DNA of 5,674 nucleotides, from contig JALNYF010000087.1 of NCBI GenBank assembly GCA_023229985.1, forward strand, positions 1 through 5,674, written 5' to 3'. The position numbers and the translations under genes are program-made. Every line of letters starts with the position of its first letter. Position 1 is the first letter of the stretch. The notes under the pieces were generated by a model. It did not search any database and had not been told where the DNA came from. It worked only from the letters and a program-made list of their open reading frames with translations. The stretch comes from Bacteroidales bacterium (lineage in GTDB: Bacteria; Bacteroidota; Bacteroidia; Bacteroidales; WCHB1-69). Below, one piece after another: positions 1 to 5,674 of the stretch.

Positions 1-1148
1 TGTGCGATAATGCACAACTCCTTATTTCACTTCGCAACAACGTGACGATAGAAAATGTGGGAAATGCCATCAACAGTGCTTTCCCCGACTATAATGCCTG
101 TATTGATGCCTCCGAAACAACACTGTTCTACTCTTCCAAACAATCACAAAACTTCGGCGTCTTGATGGATGTTGACGGTTTTAAAATGGCAGATGTGTAT
201 TGTTCCAAATGGGACGGAAAGCAATGGGTAGATGGCGAGAAACTGCAAGTTCCCATCAACAGCGGCTTGGTTGAAGATATTGTGGGCATTTCGCCCGACG
301 GAAACGACATGCTTTTGTTTTTTAATAATGAAAAAGGGTACAGCGACATTTTCATTTCTCACAAAGAAAAAAAACAATTTTCCCGTCCTGAATTGCTAAG
401 TCTTACCGTCAATAGTGACCAAATCGAACAAGCGGCTTCCATTTCGCCCGATGGAAAATGGATTTTCTTTTCCTCCAATCGCGCGGGTGGCTATGGTGGC
501 TTCGACATCTACTATTCACGCCGACTGCCTAACGGAGAATGGAGTAACCCCATGAATGGCGGTCCCAATATCAATACACAATATGATGACAATTTCCCCT
601 ATATTGCGCCTGACGGGACCACTTTCTTTTTCAGTTCGCAAGGACATAACAGCATGGGCGGTTACGACCTTTTCAAATCCGCGTGGAATGAGAAAGAGCA
701 GTTTTTTGCCATTCCCGAAAATTTGGCATTCCCCATCAATACGCCCGATGACAACAAAACCATTTCTGTCACCAAATCGGGAAGATATGCCTATATCGCT
801 GATTTTCGCGATAATAGCACCGGCGACCTTGACATTTATAAAGTGACTTTTTTGGATATTGCCGCTCCCTATTACATTTTGAAAGGAGTGATTACGGGAA
901 CTGACAGTACGTTGCTAATGAGCAATTTACAAAGCTACAAGGTCATCATTCGCGAAGCAGGAAGCAAAAAAGAAATCGGGACTTATCGCCCCAATCTCCA
1001 CAACGGCAACTTCACCTTTATTCTGCAACCCGGTATCTATCTTCTTGATTATTACATAGATGACAAATTGCAATACTCTTTGAATTATTTTATTGAAGAC
1101 CGCGAACCATCGCAAATGGAACGTCTTATTGAGTTTAACGAACGATAA
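1..1148 (+). CDS. PD40 beta-propeller envelope protein, 5'-partial
   Basis: The frame is open from base 3 to the TAA at 1146-1148 and gives 381 visible residues. The GTG at 42 is an internal valine, because the propeller already begins around it, so the true start lies left of the window. Five PD40 units are visible, each with a strand of the ISPDG-x-FFSS type, at about visible residues 34-45, 96-107, 147-158, 201-212 and 256-267. Several are preceded by an 'INS/NINT...DD' turn and followed by a GG-x-DIY/DLF strand. Residues from about 290 to 364 (YYILKGVITG onward) look like a small carboxypeptidase-regulatory or CNA-B type beta-sandwich with an LQPGIYLLDY turn. Family members often carry N-terminal TPRs, which would fall outside the window, and many end in an OmpA peptidoglycan-binding domain, which is absent here. 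It probably acts as a periplasmic or outer-membrane scaffold. The nearby PorT suggests, without proving, a link to type IX secretion, where PorE also has a PD40 propeller. No enzymatic role is visible. Confidence 0.85.
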   Translation, partial: CDNAQLLISLRNNVTIENVGNAINSAFPDYNACIDASETTLFYSSKQSQNFGVLMDVDGFKMADVYCSKWDGKQWVDGEKLQVPINSGLVEDIVGISPDGNDMLLFFNNEKGYSDIFISHKEKKQFSRPELLSLTVNSDQIEQAASISPDGKWIFFSSNRAGGYGGFDIYYSRRLPNGEWSNPMNGGPNINTQYDDNFPYIAPDGTTFFFSSQGHNSMGGYDLFKSAWNEKEQFFAIPENLAFPINTPDDNKTISVTKSGRYAYIADFRDNSTGDLDIYKVTFLDIAAPYYILKGVITGTDSTLLMSNLQSYKVIIREAGSKKEIGTYRPNLHNGNFTFILQPGIYLLDYYIDDKLQYSLNYFIEDREPSQMERLIEFNER

Positions 1149-1157
1149 ATCAATAAT

Positions 1158-1772
1158 ATGAAAAAAATCATTCTTATTATCTTGCTGTTCACGTGCATAA
1201 CTGGCGTTATCGCGCAAAATTTCAAGGGCGGTTTGCGCGTAGGATTCACCGGAACACAAATTTCGGGCGACAAATTATCCGGCTTCAATAAAATGGGGGC
1301 TTATGCCGGTGGTTTTGTTAATTGGCCCTTTCCTAATCATGGGAAATGGGCACTGCAAATGGAAATTAACTTCATCATGAAAGGCAGCAGCAAGTTCTTG
1401 ATCGCGGACAAAGAAAATTATATCGGCGATAAATATGTGCTAACCATGTGTTACACGGAAACCCCAATATTGGCTAAATACAGACTAATCAAAGGTTTAG
1501 AAGTTGAGTTTGGACCTTCTATCAATTTTTTGTTTTATGCAGTTGAAAAAGATGCCAATGGGAAAATGCCGGCGCGGCAACCCTTCCGCTTGTGCGAATT
1601 GTCTGTCATTGGCGGTATGACTTATTTGTTCAAAGAACATTACGGACTGAATTTGCGCTATTCCAACTCCATACTACCCGTCAGAGTCAACGACGGTAAC
1701 CATTCCGATTATCGATTAGATCGCAAACAATTCAATAGTGCCATCGCCTTCAGCTTCTTTTATCAATTTTAA
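1158..1772 (+). CDS. PorT-like outer-membrane beta-barrel protein
   Basis: This 204-residue protein has a clear signal peptide: MKK, a hydrophobic stretch at residues 4-18, and probable cleavage after GVIA, leaving a Gln at the mature end. The mature part is alternating, aromatic-rich beta sequence. It shows the family pattern GGLRVGFTGTQISGDKLSGF, then a 'NKMGAYAGGFV' strand, then 'LQMEINFIMKGS', a 'RYSNSILPVR' strand near the C-terminus, and a final aromatic residue (FFYQF). This matches the broad Bacteroidota outer-membrane beta-barrel family (OMP_b-brl_2), often labelled 'porin family' or 'PorT family'. That label does not imply secretion function. The length is usual for an eight-stranded barrel. 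The ATG lies 9 bp after the propeller gene's stop, so the two are probably co-transcribed. No SD sequence is seen, as is normal for the phylum. The substrate or partner is unknown. Confidence 0.85.
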   Translation: MKKIILIILLFTCITGVIAQNFKGGLRVGFTGTQISGDKLSGFNKMGAYAGGFVNWPFPNHGKWALQMEINFIMKGSSKFLIADKENYIGDKYVLTMCYTETPILAKYRLIKGLEVEFGPSINFLFYAVEKDANGKMPARQPFRLCELSVIGGMTYLFKEHYGLNLRYSNSILPVRVNDGNHSDYRLDRKQFNSAIAFSFFYQF

Positions 1773-1829
1773 TCCTATACAATAAAGAATGATGTTTTTC
1801 GTTCTCTAAAACTAACAAAATAAATTACT

Positions 1830-2552
1830 GTGAAATATTATAAAACTCTTATTATCATTATTTTACTGTCACTTTTTACAGTCAGTCTTTCTGCCCAGAA
1901 TCGGAATTTTGGGGTGCCGAACTTGCTAAAATACGATAACCAATTATTTCATTTTGGTTTTTTGATTGGCTATAACCAATTCGATTTCGACATTCGCTCC
2001 AAGGCGGATTTGAGTCAATATGATTCGTTAATGGTCATCAATACGGCAGCCTTAAGCGGCTTTAACTTAGGGATAGTCACTAACTTACGTTTAGGCAAGT
2101 ATTTCGATTTGCGCTTTATTCCGGGACTGTCGTTCGGTGACCGTGTCGTGAATTATACCATTCTATACCCCGACCAATCGCGACTCATAACCAAGAAAAA
2201 TATTGAATCCGTTTACTTGGATTTACCGCTGTTAGTCAAGTTGAAGTCGTCCAGAATGCACAATATTCGGGCTTATGTGGTTGCGGGCGCACAATACAGC
2301 TTAGATCTCATCTCTGCTGCCAAGAAACAAAACAACAACCCGCGCGAAATCATGCTCAAACTGTACCCACACGACGTGCAAGCGCAAGTTGGCGTGGGTA
2401 TCGACTTCTATTGTACTCATTTTAAGTTCTCTACGGAATTTAAAATGTCTTTCGGTCTGATGAATCTGATAGTCCCCGAAAACAATATTTACGCCGAAAG
2501 TGTACAATCACTGAAATCCAAAATGATGCAAATATCATTTCTTTTTGAATAA
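1830..2552 (+). CDS. porT: PorT-like type IX secretion outer-membrane protein
   Basis: This 240-residue protein starts at GTG 1830. An in-frame TAA at 1821-1823 leaves no upstream ATG, and the GTG directly opens a signal peptide (KYYK, hydrophobic core 7-20, probable cleavage after SLSA at residue 22). The mature protein carries what I recognise as the PorT/SprT pattern: YDNQLFHFGF at 35-44, SGFNLGIVTNLRLG at 76-89, FDLRFIPGLSFGDR at 92-105, ESVYLDLPLLVKLKSSR at 126-142, DVQAQVGVGIDFY at 182-194, FKFSTEFKMSFGLMN at 198-212, and a terminal LFE. In Porphyromonas and flavobacteria, PorT is an outer-membrane barrel required for type IX secretion (and gliding, where present). The role here is transferred from that family. 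A 57-bp gap separates it from the preceding barrel gene, and glyS follows 10 bp after its stop. If this is the true orthologue, the genome should encode the other T9SS components elsewhere. Confidence 0.8.
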   Translation: MKYYKTLIIIILLSLFTVSLSAQNRNFGVPNLLKYDNQLFHFGFLIGYNQFDFDIRSKADLSQYDSLMVINTAALSGFNLGIVTNLRLGKYFDLRFIPGLSFGDRVVNYTILYPDQSRLITKKNIESVYLDLPLLVKLKSSRMHNIRAYVVAGAQYSLDLISAAKKQNNNPREIMLKLYPHDVQAQVGVGIDFYCTHFKFSTEFKMSFGLMNLIVPENNIYAESVQSLKSKMMQISFLFE

Positions 2553-2562
2553 AAACAACATT

Positions 2563-4080
2563 ATGGCAAACAACGAAGAACTTTTTAAACAAATTATTTC
2601 ACACGCAAAAGAGTACGGATATATCTTCCCTTCCAGCGAAATTTATGACGGTTTAAGCGCAGTTTACGACTACGGTCAGTATGGCGTTGAACTTAAAAAC
2701 AATATTAAACAATATTGGTGGAAATCCATGGTGCAATTTCACGAAAATATTGTCGGCATCGACAGTGCTATTTTCATGCACCCCACTATTTGGAAAGCCT
2801 CCGGTCATGTGGACGCTTTCAACGACCCGCTCATTGACAATAAAGATTCCAAAAAAAGATACCGCGCGGACGTTTTAATCGAAGACCATATCCAAAAAAT
2901 TGAAGATAAAATCATTAAAGAAGTCGAAAAAGCCAAAAAACGCTTTGAGAATTTTGATGAAGCCATGTTCCGTCAAACCAACCAACGTGTGGTGGAATAT
3001 CAGCAAAAAATGGACGAGATTACGGGAAAATATGCTCAGTTGATGGGAGATAACGATTTGAAGGGCATTAAATCGCTGATTGAAGAATTGGGAATTGCGT
3101 GTCCTGTTTCTGGTACAAAAAACTGGACGGACGTGCGTCAGTTTAACCTGATGTTTTCAACTCAAATGGGGTCGGTAGCAGAAGGTGCGGACACAATCTA
3201 TCTGCGTCCTGAAACGGCACAAGGCATCTTCGTCAATTTCCTTAACGTGCAGAAGACCGGCAGAATGAAAATCCCGTTCGGTATTGCGCAAATAGGCAAA
3301 GCCTTTAGAAATGAGATTGTTGCCCGCCAATTCATCTTTCGTATGCGCGAATTTGAACAAATGGAAATGCAATTCTTTGTCCGCCCCGGCGAGGAATTGA
3401 AATGGTTCGAATATTGGAAAAGCGAAAGAATCAAGTGGCATCAGGCATTGGGTATAGCACCCGAAAATTACCGCTTCCACGACCACGAAAAATTAGCACA
3501 TTATGCCAATGCAGCTACCGACATCGAATTTAAGTTCCCATTCGGTTTCAAAGAATTGGAAGGCATTCACTCGCGTACCAATTATGACTTAAGTCGCCAT
3601 GAAGAATTTTCGGGCAAAAAAATCCGCTATTTCGATACCGAAACCAACGAAAGTTTTGTACCATACGTGGTTGAGACTTCTATCGGCGTGGACAGAATGT
3701 TCTTGGCCGTTTTCAGCAACGCATACTGCGAAGAAACTTTGGAAGATGGCAGTACCCGCACCGTCTTGCGCCTGCCGGCAATTCTTGCCCCTATCAAAGT
3801 GGCCATCCTGCCATTAGTGAAAAAAGACGGAATGCCTGAAAAAGCAAGAGAAATTCTAAACAAATTACAACCTCACTTCTTGTGTCAATACGATGAAAAA
3901 GACGCCATCGGTCGTCGCTATCGTCGTCAAGATGCTATCGGAACACCATTCTGTATCACTGTTGATAATCAAACACTTGCAGACAATACAGTCACTATTC
4001 GCGAGCGTGATTCCATGCAACAACATCGTATTCCCGCAGACGAATCAATCACTTTCTTATTAAATAATTTAGTGCTTTAA
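2563..4080 (+). CDS. glyS: Glycine--tRNA ligase (class II, single-chain)
   Basis: This cytoplasmic enzyme charges tRNA-Gly with glycine using ATP. The protein has 505 residues, near the usual length for the homodimeric bacterial form. The N-terminal catalytic block opens with 'GYIFPSSEIYDGLSAVYDYG' at 19-38. An inserted, charged helical stretch spans about 100-175. The core contains YLRPETAQGIFVNF at 213-226, motif 2 (KAFRNEI at 246-252 with RMREFEQMEMQFF at 260-272), and motif 3 (ETSIGVDRMFLAVF at 371-384, with the catalytic-site Arg378). The anticodon-binding domain starts near LPAILAPIKVAILPL (404-418) and includes GRRYRRQDAIGTPFCITVD at 450-468. The ATG at 2563 is chosen. A TTG at 2545 is in frame but overlaps the porT stop and would add only NKNNI-type residues. 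No frameshift or missing active-site motif is seen. Confidence 0.97.
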   Translation: MANNEELFKQIISHAKEYGYIFPSSEIYDGLSAVYDYGQYGVELKNNIKQYWWKSMVQFHENIVGIDSAIFMHPTIWKASGHVDAFNDPLIDNKDSKKRYRADVLIEDHIQKIEDKIIKEVEKAKKRFENFDEAMFRQTNQRVVEYQQKMDEITGKYAQLMGDNDLKGIKSLIEELGIACPVSGTKNWTDVRQFNLMFSTQMGSVAEGADTIYLRPETAQGIFVNFLNVQKTGRMKIPFGIAQIGKAFRNEIVARQFIFRMREFEQMEMQFFVRPGEELKWFEYWKSERIKWHQALGIAPENYRFHDHEKLAHYANAATDIEFKFPFGFKELEGIHSRTNYDLSRHEEFSGKKIRYFDTETNESFVPYVVETSIGVDRMFLAVFSNAYCEETLEDGSTRTVLRLPAILAPIKVAILPLVKKDGMPEKAREILNKLQPHFLCQYDEKDAIGRRYRRQDAIGTPFCITVDNQTLADNTVTIRERDSMQQHRIPADESITFLLNNLVL

Positions 4081-4086
4081 TATCCT

Positions 4087-4350
4087 ATGAACGAGTTTCA
4101 TCAATCAATTGAAAAACAATATTATAGCGAAATTTCTCGCGTGAGTTGGGCGATTTCTCCCACGAAAGAGCATCACGAGGAGTTTATCAGTTGGCTGATG
4201 ACGGGAGTAGATGATACACTTATCGACAAGGGGTTTTCACGGCAACTAATTGTTGAAGAATTAAATATCCCCCTTGACTTTCAATATGTTATAGAAAATT
4301 ATGGGGACTTGGAACAGGATCGGGCGGGGGATAATTCAGTTTATTATTAA
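4087..4350 (+). CDS. Acidic hypothetical protein, 87 residues
   Basis: I do not recognise this family. The frame opens with ATG 6 bp after the glyS stop and ends with TAA 15 bp before the metallophosphatase start, so it fits neatly in the same transcription unit. The protein is strongly acidic (17 Asp/Glu against 6 Lys/Arg), has no cysteine, no signal peptide and no membrane segment, and so is probably a soluble cytoplasmic protein. The middle (about residues 25-72) reads as amphipathic helices: HHEEFISWLMTGVDDTLIDK, then a 'RQLIVEELNIPLDFQYVIENYGD' stretch. Trp21 and Trp36 stand out. The sequence looks like a real folded protein rather than a chance frame, and no longer competing ORF covers the interval. 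The base composition on its coding strand is G-richer than in glyS. It could be a small regulator or a partner of a neighbour, but nothing in the sequence shows this. Confidence 0.6.
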   Translation: MNEFHQSIEKQYYSEISRVSWAISPTKEHHEEFISWLMTGVDDTLIDKGFSRQLIVEELNIPLDFQYVIENYGDLEQDRAGDNSVYY

Positions 4351-4365
4351 TAAAATTACAGTGTC

Positions 4366-5226
4366 ATGAAAAATCCGGTGAAAGAGTTCAATTTGTTGTT
4401 CGTAATTATTTCAGTAGTATTTAGCGGGTTGATTAATGTGGCTTGCAGGGTATCGGAAAATACGGCAGATAAGACAATTGTTATTTTACACACGAATGAT
4501 ACTCACAGTCAGTTAGATACATTTTCAATAAAGTATGATCGCGGAGTGGGTGGAATTTTGCGCAGAGCAGAGTACGTAGAGGAAGTAAGGGCGAATAACA
4601 AAACCGTTTTTTTGTTTGATGCCGGTGACTTTTCAGTCGGGACAACGTACTATAGTCTTTTTAAAGGACAACCGGATATTTACTTCATGAATCAGCTGGG
4701 TTACGATGTTGCTACTTTGGGAAATCACGAATTTGACGACGGAGTCCAACATCTTGCCAATAGGTTAAAAAATGCTGAATTTTCAGTTGTTTGTTCGAAT
4801 TATGATTTCGGGGAAAGCGATTTGAGTGGTTTTGTAAAACCTTATACCATAATAGATAAGAATGGTTGCAAAGTGGGAGTGTTTGGATTAACACCTGATT
4901 TACATGGATTGAGTGCTGCCCCCAATTTGTGGGACACCATTCAATATAAAGACCCGATTTTTGCTGCAAAAGAGATGGTTGCTCAATTAAAAAAAGAAAA
5001 ATGTGACTTAATTGTCTGTTTATCTCATTTGGGAACAGAACCGAAAGCGGAAGACACGGAGATGGCGGTCAGCGATACGATGTTAGTCCGCCAAGTACCG
5101 GGAATTGACATCATCATTGGCGGTCATACACATTGTGTAGTCGATACGGTCATCAATTCAACACGACTGGTGCAGAATGCTGCAAAAGGCACTACCATTG
5201 GTCGTTTTACCATAAAAAGGAAATAA
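4366..5226 (+). CDS. 5'-nucleotidase/UshA-type metallophosphatase, stand-alone catalytic domain
   Basis: This 286-residue protein is a calcineurin-like phosphoesterase of the 5'-nucleotidase family, expected to hydrolyse phosphate esters (nucleotides or related compounds) outside the cytoplasm with a two-metal site. The expected metal ligands are all present: HTNDTHSQ at 42-49 (Asp45, His47), DAGDF at 85-89 (Asp88), GNHEFD at 119-124 (the Asn120-His121 pair), LSHLG at 219-223 (His221), and GGHTH at 252-256 (His254, His256). The N-terminus has a hydrophobic segment (about 8-26) ending in LINVAC. Cys27 could be a lipoprotein cysteine, but Asn at -3 makes the lipobox weak, so simple secretion or an inner-membrane anchor remains possible. 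The usual C-terminal substrate-binding domain (5_nucleotid_C) of UshA is absent, and no neighbour in the window supplies it. In some Bacteroidales the two halves are separate adjacent genes. The true substrate cannot be read from the sequence. Confidence 0.9.
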   Translation: MKNPVKEFNLLFVIISVVFSGLINVACRVSENTADKTIVILHTNDTHSQLDTFSIKYDRGVGGILRRAEYVEEVRANNKTVFLFDAGDFSVGTTYYSLFKGQPDIYFMNQLGYDVATLGNHEFDDGVQHLANRLKNAEFSVVCSNYDFGESDLSGFVKPYTIIDKNGCKVGVFGLTPDLHGLSAAPNLWDTIQYKDPIFAAKEMVAQLKKEKCDLIVCLSHLGTEPKAEDTEMAVSDTMLVRQVPGIDIIIGGHTHCVVDTVINSTRLVQNAAKGTTIGRFTIKRK

Positions 5227-5232
5227 TAGCAT

Positions 5233-5674
5233 ATGGAAGAGAAAAGTGAGATTACCATTAATGAGTTGTTGGAAGTAAAGGCTTTTGATTCAGTCAATAT
5301 GCAATGTAAAGGCTGTGAGAACCGTTGCTCGATTCGTAAATTCAGCTTTTCTAATCAACGTCATTACTACTCCGGCAACAAATGCGATAAGATTTTTTCC
5401 AATTTAGATAAAGCCGAGTTCCTTGGTGCTAATTTTCATACCATCAAGTATGAAAAATTATTTTCGCGCGAAAGTGAACTTCCCAATCCCATTCTTCGCA
5501 TCGGCATCCCGCGCGGACTGATTTTCTACGAAGATTATCCATTTTGGCACAGCTTGCTGATTAATTGTAATATACAGCCTGTACTTTCCGGCGCGACTAC
5601 CGTTACCCAATACGAAAAAGGTATCAAAACCATTATGGCTGACAATATCTGCTTCCCCGCCAAGCTGTTGCACG
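5233..5674 (+). CDS. 2-hydroxyacyl-CoA dehydratase activase-related protein (DUF2229-type), 3'-partial
   Basis: The ATG at 5233 opens a frame with no stop to the right edge (147 residues visible). An in-frame TAG at 5227-5229 fixes the 5' limit. A weak SD-like AAGGA at 5217-5221 lies 11 bases before the ATG. The protein has the cysteine cluster CKGCENRC at 25-32 and GNKCDKIF at 48-55, then 'LRIGIPRGLIFYEDYPFWHSLL' at 88-109, and DNICFPAKLLH at 137-147. These match the region that, in large activase-related proteins, follows two BcrAD/BadFG (ASKHA-fold ATPase) domains. Cys25, Cys28, Cys32, Cys51 and Cys140 are candidates for binding an iron-sulfur cluster, by analogy with the dehydratase family. 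The ATPase domains usually found N-terminal to this block are not encoded upstream, since the metallophosphatase occupies that space. It may therefore be a split or domain-reduced version working with an ATPase encoded elsewhere. The protein is cytoplasmic, as no signal peptide is seen. The biochemical role of this subfamily is poorly defined. Confidence 0.85.
   Translation, partial: MEEKSEITINELLEVKAFDSVNMQCKGCENRCSIRKFSFSNQRHYYSGNKCDKIFSNLDKAEFLGANFHTIKYEKLFSRESELPNPILRIGIPRGLIFYEDYPFWHSLLINCNIQPVLSGATTVTQYEKGIKTIMADNICFPAKLLH

Noticed and set aside
42..44. GTG at 42 as the start of the propeller protein
   Set aside because: The frame is open to the left edge and the codons before 42 read as family-like sequence. 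There is no signal peptide after the GTG, so the gene is simply cut by the window.
927..1259. Minus-strand ORF of 110 codons across the end of the propeller gene and the start of the barrel gene
   Set aside because: It overlaps two well-supported genes, including a signal peptide, and its translation has no family features.
1786..1805. Small hairpin (AGAATG pairing with CGTTCT, 8-base loop) in the gap before porT
   Set aside because: It is only six pairs including one G-T wobble, is AT-rich, and has no T-run directly behind it. It is too weak to call a terminator or regulatory element.
2545..2562. TTG start for glyS at 2545
   Set aside because: It overlaps the porT stop and adds six Asn/Lys-rich residues not expected in the family. 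ATG 2563 gives the natural N-terminus.
3157..3486. Minus-strand ORF of 109 codons opposite glyS
   Set aside because: It lies entirely within the strongly conserved catalytic core of glyS, shows no recognisable domain, and is best explained as a shadow of the coding strand.
3886..3950. Repeated DAIG and clustered CGT codons (GRRYRRQDAIG) in glyS, looking like a local duplication
   Set aside because: The GRRYRRQD-IGTPFC stretch is a normal conserved part of the anticodon-binding domain, so the similarity is coincidental.

Overview
This is an all-plus-strand, gene-dense piece of what looks like a Bacteroidota (probably Bacteroidales) chromosome. The signs are a PD40 propeller protein ending in a small beta-sandwich, two PorT-type outer-membrane barrels (one a good match to PorT of the type IX secretion system), a single-chain glycyl-tRNA synthetase, a stand-alone UshA-type metallophosphatase domain, almost no Shine-Dalgarno sequences, and very short gaps. 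Seven genes are visible. The first is cut by the left edge and the last by the right edge.

Layout. Bases 1-1148 hold the 3' part of a PD40 beta-propeller envelope protein. Nine bases later comes a secreted beta-barrel protein of the general PorT-like family (1158-1772). After a 57-bp gap comes the PorT-like type IX secretion protein itself (1830-2552, GTG start). Glycyl-tRNA synthetase follows 10 bp later (2563-4080; the ATG is preferred over a TTG 18 bases upstream). Six bases on is an unrecognised acidic 87-residue protein (4087-4350). Then come a membrane-anchored or secreted metallophosphatase (4366-5226) and, 6 bp later, the beginning of a protein related to 2-hydroxyacyl-CoA dehydratase activases (from 5233), which starts directly at its cysteine-rich segment with no ATPase domain in front.

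How they may work together. The first three genes plausibly form an envelope module: a periplasmic or surface propeller plus two outer-membrane barrels, one tied to type IX secretion. glyS is a translation housekeeping gene that seems to sit in the same transcription unit by proximity alone. The two genes after it (4087-5226) differ from both flanks in strand composition. In the lines counted by hand they carry more G than C on the coding strand, while the flanking genes carry equal or more C. They may have a different history from their neighbours.

No RNA gene, CRISPR array, insertion sequence, convincing terminator or promoter was seen. Every gap is under 60 bp, so no long stretch is left unexplained. 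I see no clearly new biological system. The items most worth a second look are the activase-related gene lacking its ATPase part, the orphan 87-residue protein within the skew-switched segment, and the two-barrel plus propeller arrangement.
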